64,000 nucleotides of DNA from Sphingomonadaceae bacterium 3R27C6 (GTDB taxonomy: Bacteria > Pseudomonadota > Alphaproteobacteria > Sphingomonadales > Sphingomonadaceae): positions 218,445 through 282,444 of the forward strand of contig SCNS01000005.1 of NCBI GenBank assembly GCA_005503215.1. Direction: 5' to 3'. Positions 1 to 8,716 of the stretch are shown in pieces; within the stretch, counting starts at the first letter, position 1, and each line of letters opens with the position of its first letter. The position numbers and the translations under genes are program-made. The notes under the pieces are model-generated. The model saw only the letters and a program-made list of their open reading frames with translations. It did not search any database and had not been told where the DNA came from.

Positions 1-1808
1 GCGGGTCGGCCTCGGGGGCATTGATCGACGATCTGCTCGCGGTGCGCGTCAGCGGCTCGGTGACCGAGCGGCGCGGCTTCCTTTACAACGACACGCAGAA
101 GGAGCGCGCGCAGGATTATTCGAACTGGAGCGTGCGCGGGCAGTTGCTGTTCACCCCCACCGCCGACCTCGAAGTCCGCATCATCGGCGACTTTGCGCGG
201 CAGAAGCAGAACCACGTCCTCAACATCTTCGCCGATTATTTCGGCACCTATGAAAATGGCGCGGCAATCCCGAACAGCTTTGCCGAGCGTGCGGCGCGCT
301 TCCCGGGTTACAGTTTCCCGGCGATCGATCCTTTCGCGCGGCGCGGCGAGGCGAACAGCCATTATCAGTCGAACATGGACGGCTATGGCGTGTCGGGCCA
401 GGTCGACTGGAACGTCGGATCGGCGAAGCTGACCTCGATCACCGCCTATCGCTGGTGGGACTGGAATCCCGCGAACGACGGCGATTCGACCTCGCTCCCC
501 GTCATCGTCAAGGCGCAGCAGGCGAACCGCCAGCGCCAGTTCAGCCAGGAACTTCGCCTCGCCTCGGACAGCGACGGGCCGATCGATTATGTCGTGGGCG
601 CCTATTATTTCTGGCAAGTCATCCGCGGCAAGGGCGCGAGCGCCTATGGTCCCGCCGCCGCGCTATGGAACCGCCCGGCGACTTCGCCGATCCCGCTCGC
701 CGCGTGGGAGGCCGCGCTCAATGGGTTCGAGGCGAACTCGACATCGGACCCGCGCACCAAAAGCTATGCGCTGTTCGGCCAGCTCGATTGGAAATTCACC
801 GATCGGCTGACGCTGACCGCGGGGCTGCGTTACACGCACGAAAAGAAGAGCGGCTCGTTCACGCAGATTCATGTCGCGGGAACCGACCTGTCGACCCTGC
901 CCGCGGGGTTGGCGGCGCAGGCGGCGGCGCTCCGCGGGCAGTTCAACCCCGTCACCAGTTACTCGACGGGGTTCAAGGATAACAGCGTATCGGGACTCGC
1001 GACGCTGTCGTGGCAATTCTCGGACGATGCGCTCGCCTATGCGACCTATTCGCGCGGCAACAAGTCGGGCGGGCTCAACCTCACCAACCTGCCCGCCGGG
1101 ATCGATCCCGACGTCGCGCCCGAAAAGGTCGACAGCTACGAGCTGGGCATCAAGTCGCAATGGTTTGACAAGGCGGTGACGCTCAACGTCGCGGGCTATT
1201 GGACCGAGATCAGCGACTATCAGACCGCGATCACCGAACAGGTGCCGAACACGGTCAACGTCCGCCAATATATCGCGAATATTCCGGGCGTGCGCTCGCG
1301 CGGCGTCGAAGGCGACCTGAGCTATGCGCCGAGCGAACGCGCGAGCTTCTATGCTTCGGTCGCTTATGCCGACACGACGTACAGCGATTATCCGAATGCC
1401 CCGCAGGCGCCCGAGCGGCTGAACGTCAGCGGGATTCAGGACCTGACGGGCGAGCAGCTGCCCGGCGTGCCGAAATTCACTTACACGCTCGGCGGCGACG
1501 TGTCGGCGCCGCTCGGCAATCTCGGCGGGCGCGACCTGTCGATCTATGCGCATGCCGATTATTCGCATCGCTCGTCGTTCAACACCTCGTCGAGCGACAG
1601 CATCTATGCCGATGTTCCTGCCTATGGGATCGCGAACGCGCGCATCGGCTTCAAGACCGACGACGGCCTGTTCGACCTCTCGCTCTGGGCGCGCAACCTG
1701 TTCGACAAGGATTATTTCCAGACCTTGTCGGCGCAGAACACCGGCATCGTGACCTCGCTGATCGGCGAACCGCGCACGATCGGCGCGACGCTGCGGACGA
1801 AAATCTGA
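1..1808 (+). CDS. TonB-dependent receptor, 3' part (5' end outside window)
   Basis: This is the C-terminal part (about 600 residues) of an outer-membrane TonB-dependent receptor; the frame is open to the left edge, so the signal peptide, TonB box and most of the plug lie outside the window. The visible protein is rich in alternating aromatic/hydrophilic barrel strands, contains the LTAGLRYTHEKK type strand common to the family, and ends in the barrel-closing region with RNLFDKDYF followed by a short terminal strand. The receptor is followed on the same strand by a TauD-type dioxygenase and a sulfatase, which suggests a sulfonate or sulfate ester as its substrate; that substrate is an inference from context. 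The gene call is firm. Confidence 0.9.
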   Translation, partial: GSASGALIDDLLAVRVSGSVTERRGFLYNDTQKERAQDYSNWSVRGQLLFTPTADLEVRIIGDFARQKQNHVLNIFADYFGTYENGAAIPNSFAERAARFPGYSFPAIDPFARRGEANSHYQSNMDGYGVSGQVDWNVGSAKLTSITAYRWWDWNPANDGDSTSLPVIVKAQQANRQRQFSQELRLASDSDGPIDYVVGAYYFWQVIRGKGASAYGPAAALWNRPATSPIPLAAWEAALNGFEANSTSDPRTKSYALFGQLDWKFTDRLTLTAGLRYTHEKKSGSFTQIHVAGTDLSTLPAGLAAQAAALRGQFNPVTSYSTGFKDNSVSGLATLSWQFSDDALAYATYSRGNKSGGLNLTNLPAGIDPDVAPEKVDSYELGIKSQWFDKAVTLNVAGYWTEISDYQTAITEQVPNTVNVRQYIANIPGVRSRGVEGDLSYAPSERASFYASVAYADTTYSDYPNAPQAPERLNVSGIQDLTGEQLPGVPKFTYTLGGDVSAPLGNLGGRDLSIYAHADYSHRSSFNTSSSDSIYADVPAYGIANARIGFKTDDGLFDLSLWARNLFDKDYFQTLSAQNTGIVTSLIGEPRTIGATLRTKI

Positions 1809-1907
1809 TGCGCCCGCCCTTCCCAGAAATTCGCCGCGACGACAGCCGGAACCGGCCGGACGCGCCTGCGCCGAATACCCGCCGTCCAACCCCCAAAGGA
1901 GACTGAC

Positions 1908-2861
1908 ATGACGGACCTTCACAACAGCTATGCCAATGCGCGCGACAAGACTATCGACCTCGACGTCACGCCCGTGACGGGCACGATCGGCGCCATTGTC
2001 AACGGCGTCCAGCTGTCGGGCGACCTGCCCGCGGCGACGGTGCAGGCGATCCAGGCAGCGCTCGTGCGGCACAAGGTGCTCTTCTTCCGTGATCAGCAGC
2101 ATCTGACCGATCAGGAGCATGAGGATTTCGCCGCGCTGCTCGGCGATCCGGTAGCGCACCCGACGGTGCCGGTCGCCGAAGGCTCGCGCTACCTGCTCGA
2201 ACTCGACAGCAAGGAAGGCTATGCCGCGTCGAGCTGGCACACCGATGTGACCTTCGTCGACGCCTATCCCAAGGCATCGATCCTGCGCGCGCTGACGATC
2301 CCCGAAGCCGGGGGCGACACGCAATGGGCGAACGGCGAAACGGCCTATGAGGGCCTGCCCGAAGTGCTGCGCCAGCTCGTCAATAATCTGTGGGCGACGC
2401 ACACCAACCTCTATGATTATGCGTCGATCCTGCAATCGGCGCCCGACGGCGAAAGCGCGGCGAAGCGGATCAAGGAGCATCGCAATGTCTTCGCTTCGAC
2501 GGTGTACGAGACCGAGCATCCGGTCGTCCGCGTCCACCCGGTCAGCGGCCAGCGCAGCCTGTTGCTCGGTCATTTCGTCAAGCAGTTCGTCGGGCTGAAC
2601 GCGGCCGACAGCGCGCGGCTGTTCCAGACGCTGCAGGATCATATCACCAAGCCCGAAAATGTCGTGCGCTGGCGCTGGCGCGAGGGTGACGTCGCGATCT
2701 GGGACAATCAGTCGACGCAGCATCGCGCGACCGCCGACTTTGGGCTCCAGCGCCGGACGCTGCGCCGTGCGACGATTTCGGGCGAGGTTCCGGTCGCGAT
2801 CGACGGGCGCCTCAGCCGCACCGTCCGCAAGGAAAAGGCGGTTCAATACGAACCCGCCTGA
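1908..2861 (+). CDS. TauD/TfdA-family 2-oxoglutarate/Fe(II) dioxygenase (copy 1)
   Basis: A 317-residue cytoplasmic dioxygenase of the taurine/alkylsulfate dioxygenase family, which uses 2-oxoglutarate and oxygen to hydroxylate sulfonates or sulfate esters and so release sulfite or sulfate. The iron-binding HxD pair is at H111/D113 (SSWHTDVTF), the distal histidine at H272 (TQHRATADF), and the 2-oxoglutarate arginine is R286 or R287. A strong Shine-Dalgarno AAAGGAG precedes the ATG. It lies between a TonB-dependent receptor and a periplasmic sulfatase, and a related copy follows at 4755. The family assignment is secure; the true substrate (taurine, alkylsulfate or another acid) is not shown by sequence. 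Confidence 0.9.
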   Translation: MTDLHNSYANARDKTIDLDVTPVTGTIGAIVNGVQLSGDLPAATVQAIQAALVRHKVLFFRDQQHLTDQEHEDFAALLGDPVAHPTVPVAEGSRYLLELDSKEGYAASSWHTDVTFVDAYPKASILRALTIPEAGGDTQWANGETAYEGLPEVLRQLVNNLWATHTNLYDYASILQSAPDGESAAKRIKEHRNVFASTVYETEHPVVRVHPVSGQRSLLLGHFVKQFVGLNAADSARLFQTLQDHITKPENVVRWRWREGDVAIWDNQSTQHRATADFGLQRRTLRRATISGEVPVAIDGRLSRTVRKEKAVQYEPA

Positions 2862-2983
2862 CGAAATCGGCCGGCGCTTGTGGTTCTCCTCTCCCTTCCT
2901 GTGACTGCGCCGGCCCTGTCTGCGGCGCGCCCCGGTTCCATTCGCCCGGGCGCGCCGACCTTTTACCTTCGAAAGACCACCCG

Positions 2984-4645
2984 ATGACCCATGGTTCGCG
3001 TTTTACCCGCTTCCTCTTCGCCGCGTTGATCGGTGCTGCCGCGACCGTCGGGTCTGCGCAGGCGAAGGAGCGGCGGCCAAACCTGCTCGTCATCGTTGCC
3101 GACGATCTCGGCTATTCGGACCTCGGCGCCTTCGGAGGCGAGATCCGCACGCCGAACCTCGACAAGCTCGCGCTGAACGGCATCCGCCTCGCGGGCTTTC
3201 ACACCGCGCCGACCTGTTCGCCGACACGCTCGATGCTGCTGTCGGGGACAGACAATCATCGCGCCGGGCTCGGCACGATGGCCGAAATGATCCGGCCGAA
3301 CCAGCAGGGCAAGCCGGGCTATGAGGGCTATTTGCGCCGCGACGTCGCGACGCTCGCTGAGCGGCTCGGCGCCAATGGTTATCGCACCTTGCTGTCGGGC
3401 AAATGGCACCTCGGCCTGACCCCCGAGCAGGACCCGCATGCGCGCGGGTTCGAGCGCAGCTTTGCGTTGCTGCAGGGCGGGCATAATCATTATGGCACCG
3501 ACGCCGACCCCAAGAAGGGCGGGCGGGCAACCTATACCGAACAGGGGAAGCGGCTGACGCAGCTACCCGCCGATTTCTATTCGAGCGACTATTTCGCGAC
3601 GCGGCTGATCGAATTCCTCGGCGAAAAGCCGGCCAACGGAAAGCCCGCGCGACCCTTTTTCGGCTATCTCGCCTTCACCGCGCCGCACTGGCCGCTGCAA
3701 GCGCACCCAGAGGATATTGCGCGCTACAAGGGGCGCTATGACGAAGGGTTCGACGTGCTGCGCGAACGGCGGCTGGCGCGGCAGCGCGAATTGGGCATCC
3801 TTGGCCCCGATGTCGTAGCGCACACGCCGCGCAACCGCGACGGCAGCTGGGATTCGCTGACCACCGATCAGCAGCGGCTCGCGGCGCGCAACATGGAAAT
3901 CTATGCCGCGATGGTCGACCGGCTCGACCAGAATGTCGGGCGCGTGATCGCGGCGCTGCGCGCATCGGGCGAACTCGACAACACCGTGATCGTCTTTCTC
4001 GCCGACAATGGCGCCGAGGCGCTCGACGTCGAGACGACGGGCGCGCAGATGCTCGCGGGCTCGCTCAAGGGCGCCGACAATAGCCTCGCCAATCGCGGCG
4101 CGGCGTCGTCGTACCTGACCTATGGTGCGGGCTGGGCGCAGGCGGCGACCGCGCCGTCGTGGCTGACCAAGGGCTATCAGAGCGAGGGCGGGACGCGCGC
4201 GGTCGCGTTCATCAGCGGCGCGGGGATCGCGGCGCGCAAAGGCGCGGACACGCAATATCTGTCGGTCGCCGACATCGCGCCGACCCTGCTCGACCTTGCC
4301 GGCGCCGATGCGAAGGCGACGCAGGTCGCGGGGCGCAAGGTCGCGCCGATCACCGGCCGGTCGTGGGCCGCCTGGCTCAAGAACGCCGATGCGCGCGTCT
4401 ATGGCGCCGACGACGGGGTGGGCGCCGAACTGTTCGGATCGCGCGCCTATCGTCGCGGCGACTGGAAGATCACCGATATCGGCGACGGCGTCTGGCGGCT
4501 GTTCGACATCGCGCGCGATCCCGGTGAAACGCGCGACTTGTCGCTCGCCCATCCCGACCGCAAGGCCGAGCTGGCGGCGGCGTGGGATCGTTATGCGCAG
4601 GACGTGGGCGTGATCCTGCCCGACGCCATCCCTTATCGGCCATAG
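2984..4645 (+). CDS. Periplasmic arylsulfatase-type sulfatase
   Basis: A 553-residue type I sulfatase that hydrolyses sulfate esters. An N-terminal signal peptide (residues 1–27, ending SAQA) indicates export to the periplasm. Metal-binding aspartates D40/D41 occur in VADDLGYSD, and the formylglycine signature is CSPTR with the catalytic cysteine at residue 78 and R82. Further conserved pieces are SGKWHLG and the FLADNGAE metal site near residue 336. The cysteine-type signature requires a formylglycine-generating enzyme, which is not in this window. The gene sits between two TauD-type dioxygenases; together they form a sulfur-scavenging set. The spacing of 122 bases from the upstream dioxygenase leaves room for a separate promoter. 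Confidence 0.93.
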   Translation: MTHGSRFTRFLFAALIGAAATVGSAQAKERRPNLLVIVADDLGYSDLGAFGGEIRTPNLDKLALNGIRLAGFHTAPTCSPTRSMLLSGTDNHRAGLGTMAEMIRPNQQGKPGYEGYLRRDVATLAERLGANGYRTLLSGKWHLGLTPEQDPHARGFERSFALLQGGHNHYGTDADPKKGGRATYTEQGKRLTQLPADFYSSDYFATRLIEFLGEKPANGKPARPFFGYLAFTAPHWPLQAHPEDIARYKGRYDEGFDVLRERRLARQRELGILGPDVVAHTPRNRDGSWDSLTTDQQRLAARNMEIYAAMVDRLDQNVGRVIAALRASGELDNTVIVFLADNGAEALDVETTGAQMLAGSLKGADNSLANRGAASSYLTYGAGWAQAATAPSWLTKGYQSEGGTRAVAFISGAGIAARKGADTQYLSVADIAPTLLDLAGADAKATQVAGRKVAPITGRSWAAWLKNADARVYGADDGVGAELFGSRAYRRGDWKITDIGDGVWRLFDIARDPGETRDLSLAHPDRKAELAAAWDRYAQDVGVILPDAIPYRP

Positions 4646-4648
4646 GTC

Positions 4649-4663
4649 GTGCATATCATGCAC
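4649..4663. promoter_or_regulatory. Palindrome GTGCAT-ATC-ATGCAC, candidate operator
   Basis: A perfect 6-bp inverted repeat with a 3-base spacer lies directly after the sulfatase stop codon and about 90 bases before the second TauD-type gene. Its size and symmetry suit a dimeric repressor or activator site. A second imperfect palindrome around GGAATATTTCC follows near 4720. Function is inferred from position only. Confidence 0.3.
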
Positions 4664-4754
4664 TTCGGCGCGTTAGGTCTTGTCAATCATATCAGTTGAG
4701 TTAATTTCGCTGTTCCGGGAATATTTCCGAATCGAACGAGCGAAAGGACCGCTT

Positions 4755-5648
4755 ATGGCCACGCAGCTGAACACCCCCGACCTGTTCGAGACCGCGCGAT
4801 CGCTCGGCGTTTCGATCTCGCCGTCGACTCCGACGATCGGGGCGGAGATCGGCGGGCTCGATCTCGATCGCCCGCTGTCGTCCGAAGAAGCCGATTTGCT
4901 GCGCGCCGCCTGGCTGCGCTTCAAGGTCGTCTTCTTCCGCGATCAGGACATCAGCCACGAAAGCCATGTCCGGCTCGGCCGCCTCTTCGGCGAACTCGAA
5001 GGGCATCCGGTGATCCCGTCGGTCGAGGGCTATCCCGAAATCCTCAAGATCGAAGGCGTCGAGGGCGTCCAGCTCACCGCCGAAACGCTTGGCGCTTTCC
5101 AGGCGTATAACAAATGGCACACCGACGTGACCTTCCGCGAGCGGCCGTCGATCGCGTCGATCCTGCGCGCGCGCCACCTGCCGCCGCTCGGCGGCGACAC
5201 GATGTGGGCCGACACCGTCGCCGCCTATGCCGGGCTGCCGCAGCCGGTGAAGGACCGCATCGCGGGTCTCGAGGCCGAGCATGATATCGTGCGCAGCTTC
5301 GGCGGCCGCGTGACCGAGGAAAAGCGCGCGCAGCTCGCGCGCGATTTCCCGCCGGTGCGCCACCCGGTCGTGCGCTCGCACCCCGAAACGGGCGAGAAGA
5401 TCCTCTACGTCAACTACACCTTCACCAGCCGCATTATCGGCGTGAGCGAAGAGGACAGCGACAGCCTCCTCCGCCTGCTGTTCGACCGGATCAAGGTCCC
5501 CGAATATCAGGTGCGTTTCCGCTGGACCCCGAACGCGATCGGCATCTGGGACAACCGCTCGACCCAGCATTATGCCGTCGGCGATTACTGGCCCGAATAT
5601 CGCGCGCTCGAACGCGTGACGGTGTCGGGCGACGTGGTAACGCGATGA
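4755..5648 (+). CDS. TauD/TfdA-family 2-oxoglutarate/Fe(II) dioxygenase (copy 2)
   Basis: A 297-residue dioxygenase of the same family as the gene at 1908, with the iron-binding pair H122/D124 (NKWHTDVTF) and the distal histidine H272 (STQHYAVGD). The start at 4755 is chosen because AAAGGA sits seven bases upstream and the protein then begins at the usual N-terminus; an in-frame start further upstream has no ribosome-binding site. The gene overlaps the next one by an ATGA stop–start, so the two are translationally coupled. It probably acts on an alkyl sulfate or sulfonate released or imported by the neighbouring receptor and sulfatase; the substrate is inferred. Confidence 0.9.
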   Translation: MATQLNTPDLFETARSLGVSISPSTPTIGAEIGGLDLDRPLSSEEADLLRAAWLRFKVVFFRDQDISHESHVRLGRLFGELEGHPVIPSVEGYPEILKIEGVEGVQLTAETLGAFQAYNKWHTDVTFRERPSIASILRARHLPPLGGDTMWADTVAAYAGLPQPVKDRIAGLEAEHDIVRSFGGRVTEEKRAQLARDFPPVRHPVVRSHPETGEKILYVNYTFTSRIIGVSEEDSDSLLRLLFDRIKVPEYQVRFRWTPNAIGIWDNRSTQHYAVGDYWPEYRALERVTVSGDVVTR

Positions 5649-7048
5649 GGATGATCGAGGCGCAGCTTCATTCGCCGCGACCGCGCTTTCGCACGGCGAC
5701 GCGCGTCGCGATCGTCGGCGCCGGTTTCTCGGGGACCTTGCTCGCGATCAACCTGCTCGAACAGCCCGATGTCGAGGTGTTGCTGATCGAGCGCGACCGG
5801 CACCGGATGGGCGCCGGGGTCGCATATAGCAGCACCGAAACCACGCACCTGCTTAACGTCCGCGCGGGCAATATGAGCGCCTTTGCCGATCGGCCCGACC
5901 ATTTCTGCGACTGGCTAAGCGCGCGCGGGCTCGGCTGCGAAGCGGCGTTCGTCACGCGCGCGACCTATGGCCGCTATCTGCGCGAGACGCTGCGCGCGGC
6001 GATGGAGAAATATGGCCGGCGGCTGAAGCTCGTCGATGACGAGGTGCTCGATATCGAGGAAAAGCGCGGGCAGGTCACGCTCGGGCTCGTCAACGGCGGG
6101 CTGATCGAGGCCGACCGCGCGGTGCTCGCGATCGGCAACCTGCCGCCGCACGATCCGCCCGCGATCGAGGGCGCGCATCTGCCGTCGCACCGCTATATCG
6201 GCGATCCATGGGCGAGCGCGTTCGAGGACGGGCTCGACAAGCAGGCGCCGCTACTCGTCGTCGGCACCGGGCTGACCGCGGTCGACGTGATCCTGCGCCT
6301 CGTTTCGCACGGCCATGAAGGGCCGATCACCGCGCTCTCGCGCCGCGGGTTGCGCCCGCATCGCCATATCGACGGCCTGCCGCGTCCGAAGCCGGTGCTC
6401 GCCAAGCCCGCGCCCGACCTCTTCGAACTCGTACGCTGGGCCCGCGACGAGGCCAAGGACCGCGACTGGCGGCTCGTCGTCGATTCGATCCGCCCGATCA
6501 CGCAGATGATGTGGTCGGCCGCCGACGCCGACAAGCGCGCGCGTTTCCTGCGTCACTTGCGCCCCTTCTGGGATGTCCATCGCCACCGGCTCGCGCCCGA
6601 GGTTGCCGACCGGATCGATGCGCTGATCGCGTCGGGACAGCTCCATTTCCGTGCGGGCAAGATCGCGCATGTCGCGGTCGAGCCCGACGCGCTCGCGATT
6701 GCGTGGCTGCCGCGCGGCGGAGCGGAACTCACGACGACGCGCGCGGCGCGGATGATCAATTGCACCGGCCCGCAAGGCGATCTGCTGCGCTCGTCGGACC
6801 CGCTGGTGAAACGCCTGCTCGGTGCGCGGCGGATCCGCCCCGATGCGCTCCGCCTCGGACTCGATATCGACCGCGACGGGCATATCGTGGATGCCTCGGG
6901 GCGCTCGTCGGAGCATATCCTCGCGATCGGTCCGATGACGCGCGGCGACCTGTGGGAAGTCGTCGCGGTGCCCGATATCCGCAACCAGGTGAGCGCGCTG
7001 GCGCGCCGCCTCGTCAACGCGCACTGGACGGGCGGCGAGGGGCTTTAG
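5645..7048 (+). CDS. FAD/NAD(P)-binding protein (HI0933/YdhS-like oxidoreductase)
   Basis: A 467-residue flavoprotein-type oxidoreductase. The N-terminal Rossmann motif VGAGFSG (near residue 27) binds FAD and a second dinucleotide fold begins at VVGTGLTAVD near residue 205. The family is often annotated only as an FAD/NAD(P)-binding protein related to YdhS; no physiological reaction is certain. Its ATG overlaps the stop of the upstream TauD-type dioxygenase (ATGA), so it is in the same transcription unit and may supply or recycle reductant in sulfur-ester use. That role is inference. There is no signal peptide, so it should be cytoplasmic. Confidence 0.85.
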   Translation: MRMIEAQLHSPRPRFRTATRVAIVGAGFSGTLLAINLLEQPDVEVLLIERDRHRMGAGVAYSSTETTHLLNVRAGNMSAFADRPDHFCDWLSARGLGCEAAFVTRATYGRYLRETLRAAMEKYGRRLKLVDDEVLDIEEKRGQVTLGLVNGGLIEADRAVLAIGNLPPHDPPAIEGAHLPSHRYIGDPWASAFEDGLDKQAPLLVVGTGLTAVDVILRLVSHGHEGPITALSRRGLRPHRHIDGLPRPKPVLAKPAPDLFELVRWARDEAKDRDWRLVVDSIRPITQMMWSAADADKRARFLRHLRPFWDVHRHRLAPEVADRIDALIASGQLHFRAGKIAHVAVEPDALAIAWLPRGGAELTTTRAARMINCTGPQGDLLRSSDPLVKRLLGARRIRPDALRLGLDIDRDGHIVDASGRSSEHILAIGPMTRGDLWEVVAVPDIRNQVSALARRLVNAHWTGGEGL

Positions 7049-7220
7049 GCTCCTCACCCCAAAAAATCTCCTCCCTTGCATCCACCGGCGCGTGTCGTGC
7101 CGTCCAGTCCATGATCGGCCCCCGCGCCGGTCCGGGCGGCGGCGTCGCGCGGTGGTCGATATGTGCTCCCCGGCGCAGATCATCTCCGCCTTGCCGGAGG
7201 CCGCCGCCTGTGGTTTCACC

Positions 7221-7235
7221 ATGCCAAAGCGGCAT
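7221..7235. promoter_or_regulatory. Palindrome ATGCC-N5-GGCAT upstream of the DUF6249–sigma operon
   Basis: A perfect 5-bp inverted repeat with spacer AAAGC ends 11 bases before the DUF6249 start codon. The same arms recur at 10699–10713 upstream of telA, in the neighbouring convergent operon. It could be a shared operator or a small RNA hairpin next to the ribosome-binding site. Confidence 0.4.
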
Positions 7236-7246
7236 GACGGAGAAAT

Positions 7247-7855
7247 ATGTCGATGGATATTCTGATTGCCGCCGCCGCCGCCGCCGCCGCCACTGCGTCC
7301 GCCCCCGCGGCGGTGCCCCCCGCCGTTACGACGATCACGGTGCCGGCCGGGGAATCGCTCAGCGCCGAAGATGTCGCCGCCTATATCAGCCCGCGCGAAG
7401 TGGCCTCCTATGTGCCGGCGCCCGCGCCGACCACCGAGCTGGTCGCGGTCAGCGACGGTTTCTTCAGCTTGCTCGAAAATATCACGATGGTCGCGCTGTT
7501 CGTCGTCGGCTTTTTCCTGCTCGCGCGCCTGCTCCATGCATGGATGTTGCATCGCTCGATCCGCCGCGCGCTCGAGGCGAAGTCCGACGCCGTTAGCCCG
7601 CTGATCGACAAGCTGAACAAGCCGTATGAGCATATCGGAGGCCAAAGCCCCGATAGACCGGGCGACGATCGCAACGCGCTGGTGCTGCTCGCGATCGGGC
7701 TCGCGATGGCGGGTTTCGGACTGATCCAGGGGAATGAACAGCTGATCCGCATTTCGGCGGGCGCGGCGCTCTTCCCCGCCTTTGTCGGCATCGCGCTCCT
7801 CGTCCGCCGCCGCCTCGCGCGCGCCGCGGCTGCCGAGGAGCGCGCCGCTGCGTGA
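7247..7855 (+). CDS. DUF6249 membrane protein
   Basis: A 202-residue inner-membrane protein that I recognise as a DUF6249 type. It begins with an Ala-rich hydrophobic leader encoded by a (GCC)n run, then an exported stretch with VPAPAPT. A first clear membrane helix (about residues 78–98) is followed by a short cytoplasmic linker, and two further helices occupy about residues 140–190. The start is supported by GGAG six bases upstream. The sigma factor gene overlaps or abuts its 3' end and a small membrane protein follows, so it probably takes part in envelope sensing or sigma control. No enzyme motif is visible; function is unknown. Confidence 0.75.
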   Translation: MSMDILIAAAAAAAATASAPAAVPPAVTTITVPAGESLSAEDVAAYISPREVASYVPAPAPTTELVAVSDGFFSLLENITMVALFVVGFFLLARLLHAWMLHRSIRRALEAKSDAVSPLIDKLNKPYEHIGGQSPDRPGDDRNALVLLAIGLAMAGFGLIQGNEQLIRISAGAALFPAFVGIALLVRRRLARAAAAEERAAA

Positions 7856-8387
7856 TGAGGCAAGCGCCGATGAAGATTGGGCCCTCAACCAGCGCGTCGC
7901 CGGGGGAGATCGTGCCGCTTTCCAGCTCCTCGTGCTGCGGCACGAGGGACGATTGCGCGCCTTCCTGTCCCGCGCCGCCGGATGCGACGCCGACGATCTG
8001 GCGCAGGAAGCTTTCGTACGTGCGTGGCAGCGCGCGGGCGAATATCGGGGGCAGGGGAGTTATGCGGCGTGGATCATGGGGATCGGCTGGCGGCTGTTCC
8101 TCGACCAGCGGCGCACCGCGCGGCGGCGCGAGGGGCTCCTGGGGGGAGAGGATGTTGCCAGCTCGGCCGACCCGCGCCCCTCAAGCGACGCCGCGATCGA
8201 CGCCGACCGGCTACTCGCCGCGCTGTCGCCGCAGGAGCGCGCCGCTCTCACCTTATGCTTCGGCCATGGCTGGTCGCATGGCGAGGCGGCCGCGATCATG
8301 GGCTTGCCACTCGGCACGCTCAAATCGCTCGTCTTGCGCGGGCGGGCAAAGGCGCAGAAGATGATCGGCGAAGGAGCGGACGCATGA
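7848..8387 (+). CDS. Sigma-70 family (ECF-type) RNA polymerase sigma factor
   Basis: A small sigma factor of about 179 residues. Region 2 is seen in FLSRAAGCDADDLAQEAFVRAWQ and nearby WIMGIGWRLFLD, and region 4 with its helix-turn-helix near the C-terminus (SPQERAALTLCF, then HGEAAAIMGLPLGTLKS). Its frame has no ATG near the expected N-terminus. CTG at 7848 has an ideal GAGGAG seven bases upstream and is my choice; TTG at 7782 would overlap DUF6249 by 74 bases with no better site. The next gene overlaps by ATGA. The operon DUF6249–sigma–small membrane protein looks self-contained, with one of the membrane proteins as the likely anti-sigma factor. Confidence 0.85.
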   Translation: MRDEASADEDWALNQRVAGGDRAAFQLLVLRHEGRLRAFLSRAAGCDADDLAQEAFVRAWQRAGEYRGQGSYAAWIMGIGWRLFLDQRRTARRREGLLGGEDVASSADPRPSSDAAIDADRLLAALSPQERAALTLCFGHGWSHGEAAAIMGLPLGTLKSLVLRGRAKAQKMIGEGADA

Positions 8388-8707
8388 CGGCGCCGGACGA
8401 TCATGACATCGACGCGATGCTGGCCGCGATGCTGGCACCGCCCGCGCGGCCTGGCGATCGCGGCTTTGCGGCCGGGGTCGAACGCGCGATCGATGCGCAG
8501 GCGGCCTATGCCCGCGCACGGTCGCGCTTCTGGCGCAGTTTCGCGTTCGAGGCGCTGGCGATCGGCGCGCTGCTCGCGGCGCTGTGGCTGCTGTCGTCGG
8601 CGCCCTTGCTCGCGCCGCTCGCCGGAGCGGGGCATTGGGGACTCGCACCGCCGCTGCTGCTGATCCTGCTGCTCTGGTTCGGGACACAGCGCTGGCGGCA
8701 AGCCTAG
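8384..8707 (+). CDS. Small membrane protein, possible anti-sigma factor
   Basis: A 107-residue protein whose ATG overlaps the sigma factor stop codon (ATGA). Residues 1–50 are soluble and acidic, starting TAPDDHDIDAMLAAML, and two hydrophobic helices follow at about residues 52–70 and 82–98. A cytoplasmic N-terminus plus membrane anchor directly behind a sigma gene is the usual arrangement of an anti-sigma factor. It lacks a recognisable zinc HxxxCxxC motif, so if it is an anti-sigma factor it is not of the ZAS class. The assignment rests on context and topology only. Confidence 0.65.
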   Translation: MTAPDDHDIDAMLAAMLAPPARPGDRGFAAGVERAIDAQAAYARARSRFWRSFAFEALAIGALLAALWLLSSAPLLAPLAGAGHWGLAPPLLLILLLWFGTQRWRQA

Positions 8708-8716
8708 GTCCTGACC

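Noticed and set aside
663..2846. Long open frame on the minus strand (over 700 codons)
   Set aside because: It lies opposite the receptor and the first TauD-type gene, its translation is Arg/Ala-rich without any family motif, and such mirror frames are expected in high-G+C genes.
7267..7289. (GCC)n run as a phase-variable microsatellite
   Set aside because: It is a triplet run in an Ala-rich leader; length changes do not shift the frame, so no on/off switching is expected.
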